Assembly (NCBI GenBank): GCA_002700285.1
Contig: PACT01000020.1
Location: 1 to 41,678, forward strand
Length of the DNA: 41,678 nucleotides
Source: Crocinitomicaceae bacterium
GTDB lineage: Bacteria; Bacteroidota; Bacteroidia; Flavobacteriales_D; Sanyastnellaceae
Direction of reading: 5' to 3'
The position numbers and the translations under genes are program-made. Positions within the stretch are counted from its first letter, which is position 1, and each line of letters begins with the position of its first letter. This document shows positions 7,863 to 15,635 of this stretch, piece by piece. The notes beneath the pieces are model-generated. The model was given only the letters and a program-made list of their open reading frames with translations, did no database searches and had not been told where the DNA came from.

Positions 7863-8222
7863 CTATTGCTCCCCAGAACATTTTTGCGTTTCTGATCCGT
7901 CTCTGTACTTACAGCACCCATGTAGATTAGCATAGGCTTCATCTGAAGCTTTCATCAAATCTGTATCGTGACCGACATTCACTGCAAGACGGTGAACATC
8001 TAGGATGTTAGGGAAATGTTTCGTTTTGTAAACGACGTGAAGCGTGTAAGATTCGAGATCATAGTCTGCAACCACAATACCTTTAACATCATAAGCCTGT
8101 TCAATACGTGTTTCACACATCCCACATACTGCTTTGATTTCAAATGTAACATCTGCTTTTTTCTGAGCTAAGATATTGGTCCCCAAAAAGAGGGTGAAAA
8201 ACACAAATAGTAAATGCTTCAT
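7863..8222 (-). CDS. Exported heavy-metal-associated (HMA) domain protein
   Basis: This protein of 119 residues begins with signal peptide MKHLLFVFFTLFLGTNILAQ. One ferredoxin-fold HMA domain of the MerP/CopZ type follows, with metal-binding CGMC at residues 33-36. A Cys-containing tail (HGCCKYRD ... QKCSGEQ) adds three more cysteines. Such proteins bind Cu(I), Hg(II) or similar soft metals; with a signal peptide this one acts in the periplasm or at the outer membrane. It is the first gene of a two-gene unit with the TonB-dependent receptor downstream, which suggests it hands metal to or from the receptor. The specific metal cannot be read from sequence. Confidence 0.9.
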   Translation of the reverse strand: MKHLLFVFFTLFLGTNILAQKKADVTFEIKAVCGMCETRIEQAYDVKGIVVADYDLESYTLHVVYKTKHFPNILDVHRLAVNVGHDTDLMKASDEAYANLHGCCKYRDGSETQKCSGEQ

Positions 8223-8288
8223 GCCGCAATTTAAGTCACGAATGCCCTAACACTAGCATCAGTAACAATTCTTATGAAAATCTAACGT

Positions 8289-9038
8289 CTACTTTGACGT
8301 CAAGTTTGAAGAGAGAAACGCTCTATTCATACGTGCGATGTTTGTAAGACTTATGCCTTTTGGGCACTCGACTTCACACGCACCTGTATTCGTACAATTG
8401 CCAAATCCCTCTAGATCCATTTGATCTACCATACGAATCACGCGCTTATTACTTTCAGGCTTCCCCTGAGGTAAAAGAGACAACTGGCTGACCTTCGCTG
8501 ACACAAAAAGCATGGCAGATGAATTCTTACAAGTCGCTACACAGGCCCCACAACCAATACAGGTTGCCGAGTCAAAGGCTTCGTCAGCATCATGCTTGGG
8601 AATGGGGGTGGCATTTGCATCTATCGTCGCCCCTGAAGTATTCACAGAAACATATCCTCCTGCTTGAATAATTCTGTCAAATGCACTTCGATCTACAGAA
8701 AGATCTTTTATGACTGGGAATGCCGCTGATCGCCAAGGCTCTACATGGATTGTTTCACCATCCTTAAAAGAACGCATATGAAGCTGGCAGGTCGTTACAT
8801 TTCTTCCTGGCCCGTGGGCTTCTCCATTAATAAACATTGAACACGATCCGCAGATGCCTTCACGACAGTCGTGGTCAAATGCAACAGGTTCCTTTCCCTC
8901 ACGGATTAAGCTATCATTCAAAACATCCATCATTTCTAGAAATGACATGTCTCCTGACACCTCGGTCATCTTGTGCGTTTCCATAGCACCAACTTGATTA
9001 GGACCTTTCTGACGCCAAATTTTTAGAGTAATATTCAT
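8289..9038 (-). CDS. sdhB: Succinate dehydrogenase / fumarate reductase iron-sulfur subunit
   Basis: This 249-residue subunit carries electrons from the flavin to the quinone site. The N-terminal plant-type [2Fe-2S] domain has [15 protein letters not shown] plus a distal Cys. The C-terminal ferredoxin-like part shows [11 protein letters not shown] and [15 protein letters not shown], ligands for the [4Fe-4S] and [3Fe-4S] clusters. It is the last gene of sdhCAB, starting 6 bases after the sdhA stop. In this respiratory lineage the enzyme works in the TCA cycle with menaquinone as the likely acceptor. A short inverted repeat (ACGTC/GACGT, 8285-8300) spans the stop codon but has only a weak T-run. 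Confidence 0.96.
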   Translation of the reverse strand: MNITLKIWRQKGPNQVGAMETHKMTEVSGDMSFLEMMDVLNDSLIREGKEPVAFDHDCREGICGSCSMFINGEAHGPGRNVTTCQLHMRSFKDGETIHVEPWRSAAFPVIKDLSVDRSAFDRIIQAGGYVSVNTSGATIDANATPIPKHDADEAFDSATCIGCGACVATCKNSSAMLFVSAKVSQLSLLPQGKPESNKRVIRMVDQMDLEGFGNCTNTGACEVECPKGISLTNIARMNRAFLSSNLTSK

Positions 9039-9044
9039 AATGAT

Positions 9045-11042
9045 TTACTTGTAGCTTCGCTGTTTGAGCTCAATGTTATCATACACCAAATCTTCTTTAT
9101 GAAGGTTGGCTTCAGAAGGAGTCCCTGTATATTCCCACGCGGAAACAAACGTGTAGTTCTCGTCATCGCGAAGGGCTTCTCCATCAGGTGTTTGAGATTC
9201 CTCTCGGAAGTGGCCTCCACAACTCTCAGTTCGCGTTAGCGCATCGAGACACATTGCCTCTCCCAACTCTAGAAAGTCTGCGAGTCGTGTTGCTTTTTCA
9301 AGCTCAGGATTAAACTCATTCTCCGATCCAGGAACAAGAACATTGGAATGGAATTCCTTTCTTAATTCTTGAATCTCCGCAATCGCCGCCTTCAGATCTT
9401 TCTCGTTACGAGCCATGCCACATTTTTCCCACATAATCAGCCCTAACCTGCGGTGGAAATCATCCACTGGTGTGTCTCCGTTATTTGAAATCAGTACTTG
9501 AATTTCGTCTTTTACTTTCTTTTCTGCTGCATCAAACTCCGCTGTCTCGGTAGAGATCTTTCCTGTTCTAATGTCGTCCGCCAAATAATCTCCAATGGTG
9601 TATGGGAGAACGAAATAACCATCGGCAAGCCCTTGCATCAAGGCCGAAGCTCCGAGACGATTTGCACCGTGATCTGAAAAGTTTGCTTCTCCGGCAGCGA
9701 AAAGCCCAGGCACAGTTGTCATTAAATTATAATCGACCCAAAGACCTCCCATGGTATAATGAACCGCAGGGTAAATCATCATGGGCGTCTCGTATGGATT
9801 GTCGTCGGTAATCTGCTTGTACATATCAAAGAGATTCCCATACTTCGATTTGATCACTTCTCGGCCCAACTCGACAATCGTTTCGTCCGACGGGTTTTGT
9901 ATGCCTTTTGTAAGTGCTTCTGTTTTTCCATAGCGAACAAACGCACTTGCAAAATCAAGATAAACGGCATGACCTGTTTTATTGACTCCAAATCCAGCAT
10001 CACACCGCTCTTTTGCTGCTCTTGAAGCGACATCTCTAGGGACAAGATTTCCAAATGCAGGGTATCTACGCTCGAGGTAGTAGTCTCGTTCTTCTTCTTT
10101 AAGATCTGTCGGAAGTTTTGATCCGTTAAGTATCGCTTCAACATCACCTTTAGATTTCGGCACCCAAATTCTTCCATCGTTTCTGAGCGATTCAGACATC
10201 AAAGTGAGTTTGGACTGATAATGCCCACTCACAGGAATACAGGTTGGGTGTATTTGAGTAAAACATGGGTTTGCAAAAAATGACCCTTGTTTATGGGCTC
10301 TCCAAGCTGCCGAAGCGTTAGATCCCATCGCGTTCGTGCTCAGATAAAACGCGTTTCCATAGCCTCCTGTACAGAGGACCACGGCGTGTGCGCTGTGCCG
10401 CTCAATCTGACCTGTCACAAGATTTCTTGCGATAATCCCTCGGGCTTTACCATCAATCTTGACAACCTCCATCATCTCATGTCGGTTAAGCATTTCTACT
10501 TTTCCTTTGGAAATCTGTCTAGAGAGGGCTGAATATGCGCCCAATAAAAGCTGTTGACCGGTTTGCCCTTTCGCATAAAAAGTACGTGAAACTTGCACCC
10601 CACCAAAAGATCGGTTGTCAAGTAACCCCCCATATTCTCGTGCAAAAGGAACGCCTTGGGCAACACATTGATCGATAATATTACTACTCACCTCGGCGAG
10701 TCTATGCACATTCGCTTCTCTTGATCGATAGTCACCGCCTTTTACTGTATCGTAAAACAATCTATAAACTGAATCCCCATCATTTTGGTAGTTTTTTGCC
10801 GCATTAATCCCACCTTGGGCAGCAATAGAGTGAGCTCGGCGAGGAGAATCTTGAAAACACAGTGACTTGACATTGTACCCCATTTCAGCAAGAGAAGCTG
10901 CCGCTGAGGAACCTGCCAGACCTGTTCCTACAACGATAATATCTATGTCTCTCTTATTTGCAGGGGTGACAAGTCGGATGTTAGTCTTATGCTTGTTCCA
11001 CTTTTCTGCTAGCGGTCCTTCTGGAATTCTAGAATCTAACAT
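9045..11042 (-). CDS. sdhA: Succinate dehydrogenase / fumarate reductase flavoprotein subunit
   Basis: The product has 665 residues. The FAD-binding Rossmann motif is [10 protein letters not shown] (37-46), and H71 in the conserved [10 protein letters not shown] is the covalent FAD attachment site. The substrate-binding capping domain and the C-terminal helical domain are both present. Its length and long N-terminal stretch match the Bacteroidetes/epsilon-proteobacterial b558-type complex rather than E. coli SdhA (588). It oxidises succinate to fumarate at the cytoplasmic face. It begins 3 bases after the sdhC stop, so the two are translationally tight. Confidence 0.97.
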   Translation of the reverse strand: MLDSRIPEGPLAEKWNKHKTNIRLVTPANKRDIDIIVVGTGLAGSSAAASLAEMGYNVKSLCFQDSPRRAHSIAAQGGINAAKNYQNDGDSVYRLFYDTVKGGDYRSREANVHRLAEVSSNIIDQCVAQGVPFAREYGGLLDNRSFGGVQVSRTFYAKGQTGQQLLLGAYSALSRQISKGKVEMLNRHEMMEVVKIDGKARGIIARNLVTGQIERHSAHAVVLCTGGYGNAFYLSTNAMGSNASAAWRAHKQGSFFANPCFTQIHPTCIPVSGHYQSKLTLMSESLRNDGRIWVPKSKGDVEAILNGSKLPTDLKEEERDYYLERRYPAFGNLVPRDVASRAAKERCDAGFGVNKTGHAVYLDFASAFVRYGKTEALTKGIQNPSDETIVELGREVIKSKYGNLFDMYKQITDDNPYETPMMIYPAVHYTMGGLWVDYNLMTTVPGLFAAGEANFSDHGANRLGASALMQGLADGYFVLPYTIGDYLADDIRTGKISTETAEFDAAEKKVKDEIQVLISNNGDTPVDDFHRRLGLIMWEKCGMARNEKDLKAAIAEIQELRKEFHSNVLVPGSENEFNPELEKATRLADFLELGEAMCLDALTRTESCGGHFREESQTPDGEALRDDENYTFVSAWEYTGTPSEANLHKEDLVYDNIELKQRSYK

Positions 11043-11045
11043 TGT

Positions 11046-11738
11046 TTACGACTGGGTAATAAAGAGGTAAATAGGAAGAGAGGCAAAACCAGCAGGAATA
11101 AGTATGCTGAACGCTTTCCCTACAAAGTTGATGACGGGCGTGTAACTCTGATGGTTGATCCCCATGGTTTGGAATGCACTTTGAAAACCATGATTTAAAT
11201 GGAATGACATCGAGAGCATTGCAAAAACATACAACCCTGTCATCACAGCTGCGAGGTTGTTAATCGCTGGGTTAAAGAAGTCCACTGTGACTGAATGAAG
11301 GTCCTTCACCCCGTCAACGATTTCAATATCTCCGAAATGCATAACATACCAAAAGCTTTGCATGTGAGAAACCAGAAAGACCAAAAGAATAGTCCCTAAA
11401 ACTGCCATATTCCTACTTGCCCAACTTGAATTTAAATTTCCCTTTTCCACCACGTATTTCACGGGACGGGCCTTGCGGTTCTGAATCGTGAGAACGAAAC
11501 CGTCAACAATATGAAATATGATCCCCGCATATGTAAGATATGATAGCACTTTAACGAGTGGGTTTGTCGTCATAAATTGTGCGTAGTTGTTGAAGGCTTC
11601 TCGGCCTTCTTCACCTCCAACGAACAACTGTAAGTTGCCCAAAAGGTGTCCAACTAAAAAAAGACAGAGGAATAGGCCTGTAAGCGCCATTATGTACTTC
11701 TTTGAAAGAGAGCTTTTGAGGATTCCTGTTTTACTCAT
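11046..11738 (-). CDS. sdhC: Succinate dehydrogenase cytochrome b558 membrane subunit
   Basis: This 230-residue protein has five hydrophobic helices and histidines placed as haem ligands in the single-subunit b558 family (VGHLLGNL, IFHIVDGF, VSHMQSFW, SFHLNHGF). It anchors SdhAB, holds two b haems and passes electrons to menaquinone; no separate SdhD is needed in this family and none is present. It is the first gene of the sdhCAB operon. A well-formed promoter lies about 25-55 bases upstream. Confidence 0.94.
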   Translation of the reverse strand: MSKTGILKSSLSKKYIMALTGLFLCLFLVGHLLGNLQLFVGGEEGREAFNNYAQFMTTNPLVKVLSYLTYAGIIFHIVDGFVLTIQNRKARPVKYVVEKGNLNSSWASRNMAVLGTILLVFLVSHMQSFWYVMHFGDIEIVDGVKDLHSVTVDFFNPAINNLAAVMTGLYVFAMLSMSFHLNHGFQSAFQTMGINHQSYTPVINFVGKAFSILIPAGFASLPIYLFITQS

Positions 11739-11760
11739 GTTTATTCGTATAATCGCCTAT

Positions 11761-11791
11761 CAAAGATACGCTGAGGAAGACCGACAACCAA
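11761..11791 (-). promoter_or_regulatory. Promoter of the sdhCAB operon
   Basis: The minus strand carries a perfect -7 box TATCTTTG (11768-11761), matching the Bacteroidetes TAnnTTTG consensus. A TTG (11791-11789) lies 20 bases further upstream in the -33 position. The sdhC start codon is 22 bases past the -7 box, leaving a short leader. Confidence 0.65.
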
Positions 11792-11815
11792 CGAATTAAC
11801 ACAGATATAAGTTAT

Positions 11816-11848
11816 AAAAAAGGAGGGCCCACCTGCATAAGCCCTCCT
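11816..11848 (-). terminator. Rho-independent terminator after ssb
   Basis: The arms AGGAGGGC (11848-11841) and GCCCTCCT (11828-11821) pair perfectly over 8 bp around a 12-nt loop, followed on the minus strand by TTTTTATAAC. It begins 7 bases past the ssb stop codon and separates ssb from the sdh promoter. Confidence 0.85.
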
Positions 11849-11854
11849 GTCCGA

Positions 11855-12202
11855 TCATGCTTCTTCGGGTTTCTTATCCAACATGAGAAGATCACTGGCC
11901 ACCACTTCGGTGATATACCGTGTTTTACCCTCGCTATCGTCATAAGTGCGATACATGAGTCGGCCTTCTATGGCAATCTCAGCCCCCTTTTTTAAATATT
12001 GACTCATAATCTCCCCAAGAGACCCCCACGCCACAACATCGTGCCATTGGGTTTTCTCTATTTTATCGCCTTCGCCGTTGCGATATGATTCATTTGTCGC
12101 TATCGAAAAGTTAACTTTTGATTTCCCATCATCGAAGTTGATGGTCTTAGGGTCTTGCCCTAGCCTGCCAATTAATTGGACTTTGTTCCGTAATGCATTC
12201 AT
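11855..12202 (-). CDS. ssb: Single-stranded DNA-binding protein, short form
   Basis: This 115-residue OB-fold protein starts MNALRNKVQLIGRLGQDP and has the conserved TQWHDVVAWG and GAEIAIEGRL segments. It binds ssDNA in replication, repair and recombination. It ends in LDKKPEEA, with no long glycine-rich linker and no DDDIPF-type acidic tip, whereas E. coli SSB has 178 residues. It may therefore be a secondary SSB, or belong to the short Bacteroidetes forms with only a weak acidic end. It is divergent from gltX across 137 bases and monocistronic, with its own terminator. Confidence 0.93.
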   Translation of the reverse strand: MNALRNKVQLIGRLGQDPKTINFDDGKSKVNFSIATNESYRNGEGDKIEKTQWHDVVAWGSLGEIMSQYLKKGAEIAIEGRLMYRTYDDSEGKTRYITEVVASDLLMLDKKPEEA

Positions 12203-12300
12203 TGTATTTTGTTTTAACTGTCACAAACTTCAAGCATATAATCATTCCTTTTTGAGAGAGTTTACATATGAAGCCCCACAGTTGATGGTTGTTTCGAAAA

Positions 12301-12316
12301 AAGGTAATTACCTTCG
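12301..12316 (+). promoter_or_regulatory. 14-bp perfect palindrome over a putative gltX promoter box
   Basis: AAGGTAATTACCTT (12301-12314) is identical to its own reverse complement. Its right half forms TACCTTCG (12309-12316), a 7-of-8 match to the TAnnTTTG -7 box, 23 bases before the gltX ATG. A TTG lies 17 bases upstream (12289-12291). A symmetric site over a promoter is a reasonable operator candidate, but no known regulator is implied. Confidence 0.35.
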
Positions 12317-12339
12317 CAATCTGGTATTAATATCCCGCT

Positions 12340-13881
12340 ATGAACTCAAAAAAAGTACGTGTACGATTTGCGCCGAGTCCTACTGGACCGCTTCACATGG
12401 GCGGCGTAAGGACTGCGCTATACAATTATCTATTTGCGCGTGCGCATGGGGGAGTGTTTATTCTACGAATAGAGGATACAGACCAAACCCGATATATCGA
12501 AGGCGCGGAAGATTATGTACGTGAAGCTTTAAAGTGGTGTGGCCTTGATATTGATGAAGGTGTTGTTGCTGGAGGAGCATTCGGACCTTACCGTCAAAGT
12601 GAGCGAAACCATTACTACAGCGAAGCTGTGCAGCTCCTTCTCGTCTCAGGATATGCCTATATGGCATTTGACACGCCAGAGGAACTTGATATCCTGAGAA
12701 AAAAAGCGGAATCTGAAAAGATCGTCTTTCAATACGACGCTTTGACAAGAAGTCAATGCAGAAATAGTTTGTCGCTTGATCACGAGGAGGTTGAAAAACT
12801 AATCGAAGCCGAAACGCCATATATCGTTCGTTTTAAGACGCCAGACATCGCTGAAGAGATCATCTTTCGCGATGAAATAAGGGGTGAAATCCGGGTTTCT
12901 AGTCGGGTTGTAGATGACAAAGTCCTTGTCAAATCTGATGGGTTACCCACTTATCATTTGGCAAACATTGTCGACGATCACAAGATGGACATAAGCCATG
13001 TGATCCGAGGGGAAGAATGGCTCCCAAGCGCGCCGCTTCATGTGATGCTTTACAAAGCGTTCGGGTGGGAGGTCCCCAAATTTGCCCATCTTCCTCTCAT
13101 CTTAAAGCCAGAGGGAAACGGAAAACTTAGCAAACGAGATGGAGATGCTGGAGGGTTTCCGGTATTTCCGATCGAGTGGAAGGACCCAAAAAATGGAAAT
13201 CTCTCCAGTGGCTATCGCGAACAAGGATACGATCCAAGGGCATTCCTGAATATGATTCTAATGCTTGGATGGAATCCTGGAGACGCGCGTGAAATGTTTT
13301 CAATCGAAGAGGCGGCTAAGATATTCTCTCTAGAAAGAGTCGTGAAATCGGGGGCGCGTTTCAGTCCAGATAAAGCCAGGTGGTATAACGAGCAGTACCT
13401 CCGACTTGAGTCTCCTGCAGAACTTGCGGAATCATTTGTCAAGCTCGCTTTGGATAGGGGGATGGCGCTTAGCATAAAAGATGCTGAAGATATTTTGAAG
13501 ATGATGCTTAATCGCATTTCCTTCTTGAAGGACGTGTTCGAGGCCAAGTGGATTTTCAAATCTCCATCTCCAGAAGATTACGACACGAAAATGGTTCGCA
13601 AAAAATGGAAGCCCGAAACCGCATCATATATGTTTGACCTCAAGGAAATGCTTGAAACAGTATCCCCCTTTAACGCAACAGAAATTGAATCACGTTTCAA
13701 AAGGCATCTTGAAGAAAAAGATTTGGGATTTGGACAAGTTTTACTGCCCTTTCGACTCGCGCTAACCGCTTCTGGTGGCGGACCATCAATGTTTGATTTT
13801 GCAGAATATCTCGGGCTGGAAAAAACACTTAAAAGGCTCACAAATGGCGTGGCCGAAATAGAGAAAATAAAAGCAGCATGA
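12340..13881 (+). CDS. gltX: Glutamyl-tRNA synthetase
   Basis: This is a class I synthetase of 513 residues. The HIGH-equivalent lies in FAPSPTGPLHMGG (H19), and the KMSKS-equivalent is KLSKR at 262-266. The segment after KLSKRDGD (GGFPVFPIEW ... GYREQGY) is the insertion usual in Bacteroidetes GluRS. It charges tRNA-Glu, and where GatCAB is present also tRNA-Gln. The ATG at 12340 is the only start compatible with the N-terminal motif. Its last four bases overlap folB (ATGA), so the two are translationally coupled. Confidence 0.97.
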   Translation: MNSKKVRVRFAPSPTGPLHMGGVRTALYNYLFARAHGGVFILRIEDTDQTRYIEGAEDYVREALKWCGLDIDEGVVAGGAFGPYRQSERNHYYSEAVQLLLVSGYAYMAFDTPEELDILRKKAESEKIVFQYDALTRSQCRNSLSLDHEEVEKLIEAETPYIVRFKTPDIAEEIIFRDEIRGEIRVSSRVVDDKVLVKSDGLPTYHLANIVDDHKMDISHVIRGEEWLPSAPLHVMLYKAFGWEVPKFAHLPLILKPEGNGKLSKRDGDAGGFPVFPIEWKDPKNGNLSSGYREQGYDPRAFLNMILMLGWNPGDAREMFSIEEAAKIFSLERVVKSGARFSPDKARWYNEQYLRLESPAELAESFVKLALDRGMALSIKDAEDILKMMLNRISFLKDVFEAKWIFKSPSPEDYDTKMVRKKWKPETASYMFDLKEMLETVSPFNATEIESRFKRHLEEKDLGFGQVLLPFRLALTASGGGPSMFDFAEYLGLEKTLKRLTNGVAEIEKIKAA

Positions 13882-14243
13882 GTGCCGAAAAGATAGAATT
13901 TATTGAAGTAAATGGGCTGCGTTTTCACTCATACCATGGATGTATGGCCGAGGAGACGAAGATTGGAGGGGAGTATCGGGTCGATGTGAGATTGGGCGTG
14001 AATATGCGTTTAAGTAGTAGGTCTGACAAATTGGTTGATACGATCGATTATTGCAGTGTTCACCGCATCGTGGCAGATGAAATGAAAACGCCATCAAAAT
14101 TGATTGAACACGTGGGCAGGAGAATCCTGGAATCACTCAAACAAAAACTGGTCCTTGCAAGCTCGATCGAACTCAAGTTGACCAAATTCTCGCCACCCAT
14201 AGATGGGGACTGTGAATCGGTCGCGGTCGTCATGCACACCTAA
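13878..14243 (+). CDS. folB: Dihydroneopterin aldolase
   Basis: This 121-residue protein has the FolB/T-fold pattern: NGLRFHSYHGCMAEE near the N-terminus, a central TIDYCSV, and LIEHVGRRI followed by SSIELKLTKFSPP. It cleaves 7,8-dihydroneopterin to 6-hydroxymethyl-dihydropterin and glycolaldehyde in folate synthesis, acting as an oligomer. The start overlaps the gltX stop by 4 bases (ATGA). It converges on scoB with 14 bases between, with no obvious terminator. Confidence 0.92.
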   Translation: MSAEKIEFIEVNGLRFHSYHGCMAEETKIGGEYRVDVRLGVNMRLSSRSDKLVDTIDYCSVHRIVADEMKTPSKLIEHVGRRILESLKQKLVLASSIELKLTKFSPPIDGDCESVAVVMHT

Positions 14244-14257
14244 TTTATATCTTCAGA

Positions 14258-14911
14258 TCAGAGAGGCATTTCTGGAACCGAATCCGGCAAGATTAACGCG
14301 CCTTCAGTCGCGTTCACGATTTCTTCTACTGTCACTCCCGGAGCACGTTCGACAAGGTGAAAAGCACCATCTTTAATATCCAGAACAGCCAAATTTGTAA
14401 CCACACGTTTGACACACCCCACTCCTGTCAGCGGAAGTGAACATTTGGAAAGAAGTTTCGATTCTCCTGCGCGATTTGTATGCATCATCGCCACAACGAT
14501 ATTCTCCGCACTCGCCACAAGATCCATTGCTCCGCCCATGCCCTTGACCATTTTGCCTGGAATTTTCCAGTTGGCAATATCTCCATTGGCACTTACCTCC
14601 ATCGCCCCTAAAACGGTGAGTTGCACATGTTGACCTCGAATCATTGCAAATGAAGTCGCGCTGTCAAAAAATACCGCACCAGGAAGCGCTGTGATTGTTT
14701 GCTTGCCTGCATTAATAAGGTCTGCATCTTCTGTTCCTTCGATGGGAAAAGGCCCCATACCCAAGATGCCGTTCTCAGACTGAAATTCTACATCCAGTCC
14801 TTCGGGAATATGGTTTGCAACAAGCGTCGGTATTCCTATCCCCAAGTTCACATACTGACCGTTTTGTACTTCCTGTGCAATCCTTCTTGCGATTCCGTTT
14901 TTATCAAGCAT
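14258..14911 (-). CDS. scoB: 3-oxoacid CoA-transferase subunit B
   Basis: This 217-residue beta subunit carries the catalytic glutamate in the SENG motif (E46) that forms the glutamyl-CoA thioester, followed by [17 protein letters not shown] near residue 23 is also typical. With ScoA it moves CoA from succinyl-CoA to acetoacetate, making acetoacetyl-CoA for use as carbon source. It starts 1 base after the scoA stop. Related acetate/butyrate CoA-transferases look similar, so the exact acid pair is less certain than the family. Confidence 0.93.
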   Translation of the reverse strand: MLDKNGIARRIAQEVQNGQYVNLGIGIPTLVANHIPEGLDVEFQSENGILGMGPFPIEGTEDADLINAGKQTITALPGAVFFDSATSFAMIRGQHVQLTVLGAMEVSANGDIANWKIPGKMVKGMGGAMDLVASAENIVVAMMHTNRAGESKLLSKCSLPLTGVGCVKRVVTNLAVLDIKDGAFHLVERAPGVTVEEIVNATEGALILPDSVPEMPL

Positions 14912-14912
14912 C

Positions 14913-15617
14913 TTATTTGTTTTGGCTCACCGTCCGTTGCTCAATTCTTTTTTCATAAGACCTTCCTTGAAAAATCCTTTGGACAAAAATCCCCGGTGTA
15001 TGAATTTCATTTGGGTCGAGAGACCCCAAAGGTACCAGCTCCTCTACTTCGGCAACGGTTATCTTCCCTGCCATCGCCATCATGGGATTAAAGTTTCTTG
15101 AGGTGGCTTTGTAAATTAAATTTCCAGAAGTGTCCCCCTTCCAAGCTTTCACAAAAGCAAAATCTGCCGTTAGTGCAGACTCCAAAACATGTGGCTTTCC
15201 ATTAAATTCACGGATCTCTTTCCCTTCTGCGACTTCAGTTCCATATCCTGCAGGCGTATAAAAAGCTGGTATTCCAGCCCCGCCTGCTCGGCATCGTTCG
15301 GCAAGTGAGCCTTGAGGGATCAGGTCTACTTCGAGTTCGCCCGATAACATTTGCCGCTCAAACTCCTCATTCTCCCCAACATAAGAAGAAATCATTTTGC
15401 GGATCTGGGACTTCTTCAACAGTTTCCCCAAACCGAAATTATCTACTCCTGCATTGTTTGAGATACACGTCACATCCTTGACGCCTAATCTGACCAGTTC
15501 TTCGATACAGTTTTCTGGAATGCCACAAAGACCAAACCCGCCAAGCATGAACGTCATGCCATCTTTCACATCTTTACAGGCTTCTTCTACACCAGTTATT
15601 TCTTTTGAAATCGCCAT
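14913..15617 (-). CDS. scoA: 3-oxoacid CoA-transferase subunit A
   Basis: This 234-residue alpha subunit contains GGFGLCGIP at 26-34 and the conserved [12 protein letters not shown] stretch. The downstream region ([20 protein letters not shown]) is typical of ScoA/AtoD. It forms the CoA-transferase with ScoB. It lies between the penicillin-binding protein gene (18-base gap) and scoB (1-base gap), so all three are probably one transcript although their functions are unrelated. Confidence 0.93.
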   Translation of the reverse strand: MAISKEITGVEEACKDVKDGMTFMLGGFGLCGIPENCIEELVRLGVKDVTCISNNAGVDNFGLGKLLKKSQIRKMISSYVGENEEFERQMLSGELEVDLIPQGSLAERCRAGGAGIPAFYTPAGYGTEVAEGKEIREFNGKPHVLESALTADFAFVKAWKGDTSGNLIYKATSRNFNPMMAMAGKITVAEVEELVPLGSLDPNEIHTPGIFVQRIFQGRSYEKRIEQRTVSQNK

Positions 15618-15635
15618 TCTATTTCTTTTCGAGTA

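Noticed and set aside
7823-7942. Upstream ATG at 7942 for the TonB receptor, adding 40 residues
   Set aside because: It would overlap the HMA gene by 80 bases and place a polar stretch before the signal peptide; ATG 7822 gives a normal exported N-terminus.
8281-8303. ACGTC/GACGT inverted repeat after sdhB as terminator
   Set aside because: Stem of only 5 bp including the stop codon and a weak T-run; too poor to list as a feature.
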